A stretch of DNA of 64,000 nucleotides from Francisella orientalis FNO12. GTDB lineage: Bacteria; Pseudomonadota; Gammaproteobacteria; Francisellales; Francisellaceae. The notes beneath the pieces were generated by a model, which did not search any database, was not told where the DNA came from, and was given only the letters and a program-made list of their open reading frames with translations. The stretch covers positions 186,001-250,000 of the forward strand of contig NZ_CP011921.2 in assembly GCF_001042525.2 (NCBI RefSeq). Reading direction: 5' to 3'. Both the position numbers and the translations under genes were made by a program. Shown piece after piece: positions 62,625-64,000 of the stretch (its first letter is position 1; each line of letters starts with the position of its first letter).

Positions 62625-63323
62625 ATGTCTGAAGGTAGAAATAAATTAAACGATTTTTCATTGTTACAATCATTGTTAGGTGGGCCATCTAAAATAGAAG
62701 AAAAGACTTCTAGAATGAGACAAGCTAGAGATAAAAATATTTCTAAAACTAAAAATATTCCGAAAGCTCCTGCTAAAAGGGTTGAGGAAAGAGATACTTC
62801 TTTTATCCGTATTCCACAGTATGGCCATAGAATAAACAATAAAACAGTAGATGAATTGCGGAATCCTCAATTAGAGGATGCTCAAGAAATCGTGATAACT
62901 GTTGATGTTGAGAAAGAAAGACAAAAAGAAGAAGCAAAACTGTTCAAATGGTTGTGTCTTCGTTTTCCTAAATGTTTCGATCCAATCAATAAGAAGCCAC
63001 TTAAAATTGGTATAAGTGAAGAAATTGAAATTTTTTATCAAAATGAGCACTTTGCTCCTGTAGATAAAATGGTTCTTAGAAATGTGTTGCGTCGCTATGT
63101 TGGTGATACACGTTATCATAAGGCTGTTTTTGAACTCAAGCAAAGATTTAATCTACAAGGTCAACCAGTCGAAGATTACTCTCATGAACACGTTGAGTAT
63201 TCTAAAAAGCGTCTTGATGAAATCGCTGAGAAAGCTGAGTTTAGAGCAAAGGGCTTGACTATGAAAGATTATTACGAGTACAAAAAACAGCAACAAGAAG
63301 AAAAAGTAGATACTGAAGAATAA
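62625..63323 (+). CDS. ProQ/FinO-domain RNA-binding protein
   Basis: 232 residues. An N-terminal basic, low-complexity stretch (about 1-90, many Lys/Arg) precedes the ProQ/FinO domain at about 100-185: LFKWLCLRFPKCFDPINKKPLKIGI, then LRNVLRRYVGDTRYHKAV. A Lys/Glu-rich tail follows. The family binds structured RNAs and sRNAs and acts as a chaperone in place of or beside Hfq. The order of linker and domain is reversed compared with E. coli ProQ, where the domain is N-terminal. Confidence 0.88.
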   Translation: MSEGRNKLNDFSLLQSLLGGPSKIEEKTSRMRQARDKNISKTKNIPKAPAKRVEERDTSFIRIPQYGHRINNKTVDELRNPQLEDAQEIVITVDVEKERQKEEAKLFKWLCLRFPKCFDPINKKPLKIGISEEIEIFYQNEHFAPVDKMVLRNVLRRYVGDTRYHKAVFELKQRFNLQGQPVEDYSHEHVEYSKKRLDEIAEKAEFRAKGLTMKDYYEYKKQQQEEKVDTEE

Positions 63324-63412
63324 GTTTTTAAAATCACTGTAAATTATTGCCTCTTTTGCTTTTTAGGTTTATTCTTTTATTCATGAATTATCAAATCTGA
63401 TTATCTGACAGT

Positions 63413-63895
63413 ATGAAAAAAATATTTTTTTCTAGAAAGTTTTTGGTAGTGTTGCTTCTATCAGTATTATTTATTTTGAGTAGTTGTTCTACTACTGGTG
63501 ATGGTTATCAAGGGCAAGTACTGCCGATTATAAAGCATGGTCATTCAAAGAAAAAACAGACGGCTTATAATATATATGGTTTTAAGTTTGAAAATACTCC
63601 TAGTAGTATTTATAACATTCTTGATAAAAAACCTACTGAGTTTTTGGTTAATGTATATATTGGTGATAATTATGGTTGTAAGTTTACTTATACTATGGAT
63701 AAAGAAGGTAAAAAAGAAGAGATTACTAAAACTAGTTCTTTTGTATCATACTTATCAGGTAGTAATGAGTTGCTGAAATTAGAGTGTAAAGGTGAAGACT
63801 CTAACATTGACTATAAGATTGTCGTTTATGCTAATAATGTTGAGTATGACAAGGTAGGGAACTTATCTTACTTAGCTGCTTTGGGAGGTTTGTAA
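63413..63895 (+). CDS. hypothetical lipoprotein
   Basis: 160 residues with a type II signal peptide: KKIFFSRKFLVVLLLSVLF then the lipobox LSSC (Cys about residue 25). The mature part is strand-rich with no motif I recognise. One candidate soluble pattern is IYNILDKKPTEFLVNVYIGDNYG. It would be attached to the inner or outer membrane. The frame is intact and stands alone. Confidence 0.75.
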   Translation: MKKIFFSRKFLVVLLLSVLFILSSCSTTGDGYQGQVLPIIKHGHSKKKQTAYNIYGFKFENTPSSIYNILDKKPTEFLVNVYIGDNYGCKFTYTMDKEGKKEEITKTSSFVSYLSGSNELLKLECKGEDSNIDYKIVVYANNVEYDKVGNLSYLAALGGL

Positions 63896-63901
63896 GTATT
63901 T

Positions 63902-64000
63902 TTATTTTCTCCAAAAATCTGGCATGAATAGCACTAGGATTGTAAATATCTCAAGACGTCCTGCAATCATTGCGAAGTCACATATCCATAGAGCTTCTTT
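63902..64000 (-). CDS. trkH: TrkH-family potassium transporter, 3' end only
   Basis: The last 32 codons of a leftward gene run in from the window edge and end at TAA 63902-63904: CDFAMIAGRLEIFTILVLFMPDFWRK. This matches the C-terminus of TrkH/TrkG subunits (GRLEVFTLLVLFTPAFW text). Only the end is visible, so the state of the rest is unknown. Confidence 0.8.
   Translation of the reverse strand, partial: KEALWICDFAMIAGRLEIFTILVLFMPDFWRK

Overview
The window is AT-rich gammaproteobacterial chromosome. The gene order and protein sequences point to the genus Francisella: a complete ribosomal superoperon with rpoA, rpsB-tsf-pyrH-frr-uppS-cdsA-dut-pgsA directly upstream of rpsL, and pyrG-ndk-accD-folC-tsaE. 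The unusual number of broken genes suggests a lineage undergoing host-associated genome reduction, as seen in tick-associated Francisella. That species-level reading is inference; no database search was possible.

Layout. Positions 1-12,500 form a decaying accessory zone. It holds a gutted phosphoenolpyruvate carboxylase remnant (ppc), a DUF4336 gene with an internal TGA, an intact Nudix hydrolase, a proB stub joined head-on to a truncated urease locus (ureD, fused ureAB, ureC, all frameshifted), intact lldD and nfsB-like genes, an orphan membrane protein, a fumC pseudogene with four lesions, intact gltX with an adjacent tRNA-Glu, and dead cysE and cysK. folA follows. Positions 13,200-18,800 carry the translation and envelope cluster rpsB to pgsA. 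Positions 18,959-35,759 carry the str, S10, spc and alpha ribosomal clusters in the classical order. No tuf follows fusA, and extra hairpin-bearing gaps lie at rpsJ/rplC, rpsQ/rplN and rpmJ/rpsM. Next come a K+ channel pseudogene, htpG behind a sigma32-like promoter, and a large membrane-protein pseudogene.

Positions 39,996-49,814 are an arginine island: argC-J-B-F, a divergent ornithine/acetylornithine aminotransferase gene, argR, argH and argG, plus a frameshifted YfcC-type basic amino acid carrier. Three similar 15-bp ArgR-box-like sites (TGAAT-4-ATTT) flank argC and argG. The arginine pathway therefore looks retained while the cysteine, proline and urease functions visible here are lost. 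The exception is the aminotransferase, whose expected start codon reads ATA. The same ATA-at-start pattern appears at two other loci, both independently broken.

Positions 49,970-64,000 return to housekeeping genes: pyrG, ndk, accD, folC, tsaE, a Sel1/TPR-like secreted protein, murJ, gshA, rpmE, fpr, two small secreted proteins, an SPFH protein, tRNA-Met, a ProQ/FinO-domain protein, a lipoprotein and the 3' end of a trkH-like gene. I found no insertion sequence, CRISPR array, prophage or rRNA gene, and no convincing new multi-gene system. The most unusual signals are the pseudogene pattern, the recurrent ATA starts, the intergenic hairpins in the ribosomal cluster and the small secreted-protein pair next to the SPFH gene.
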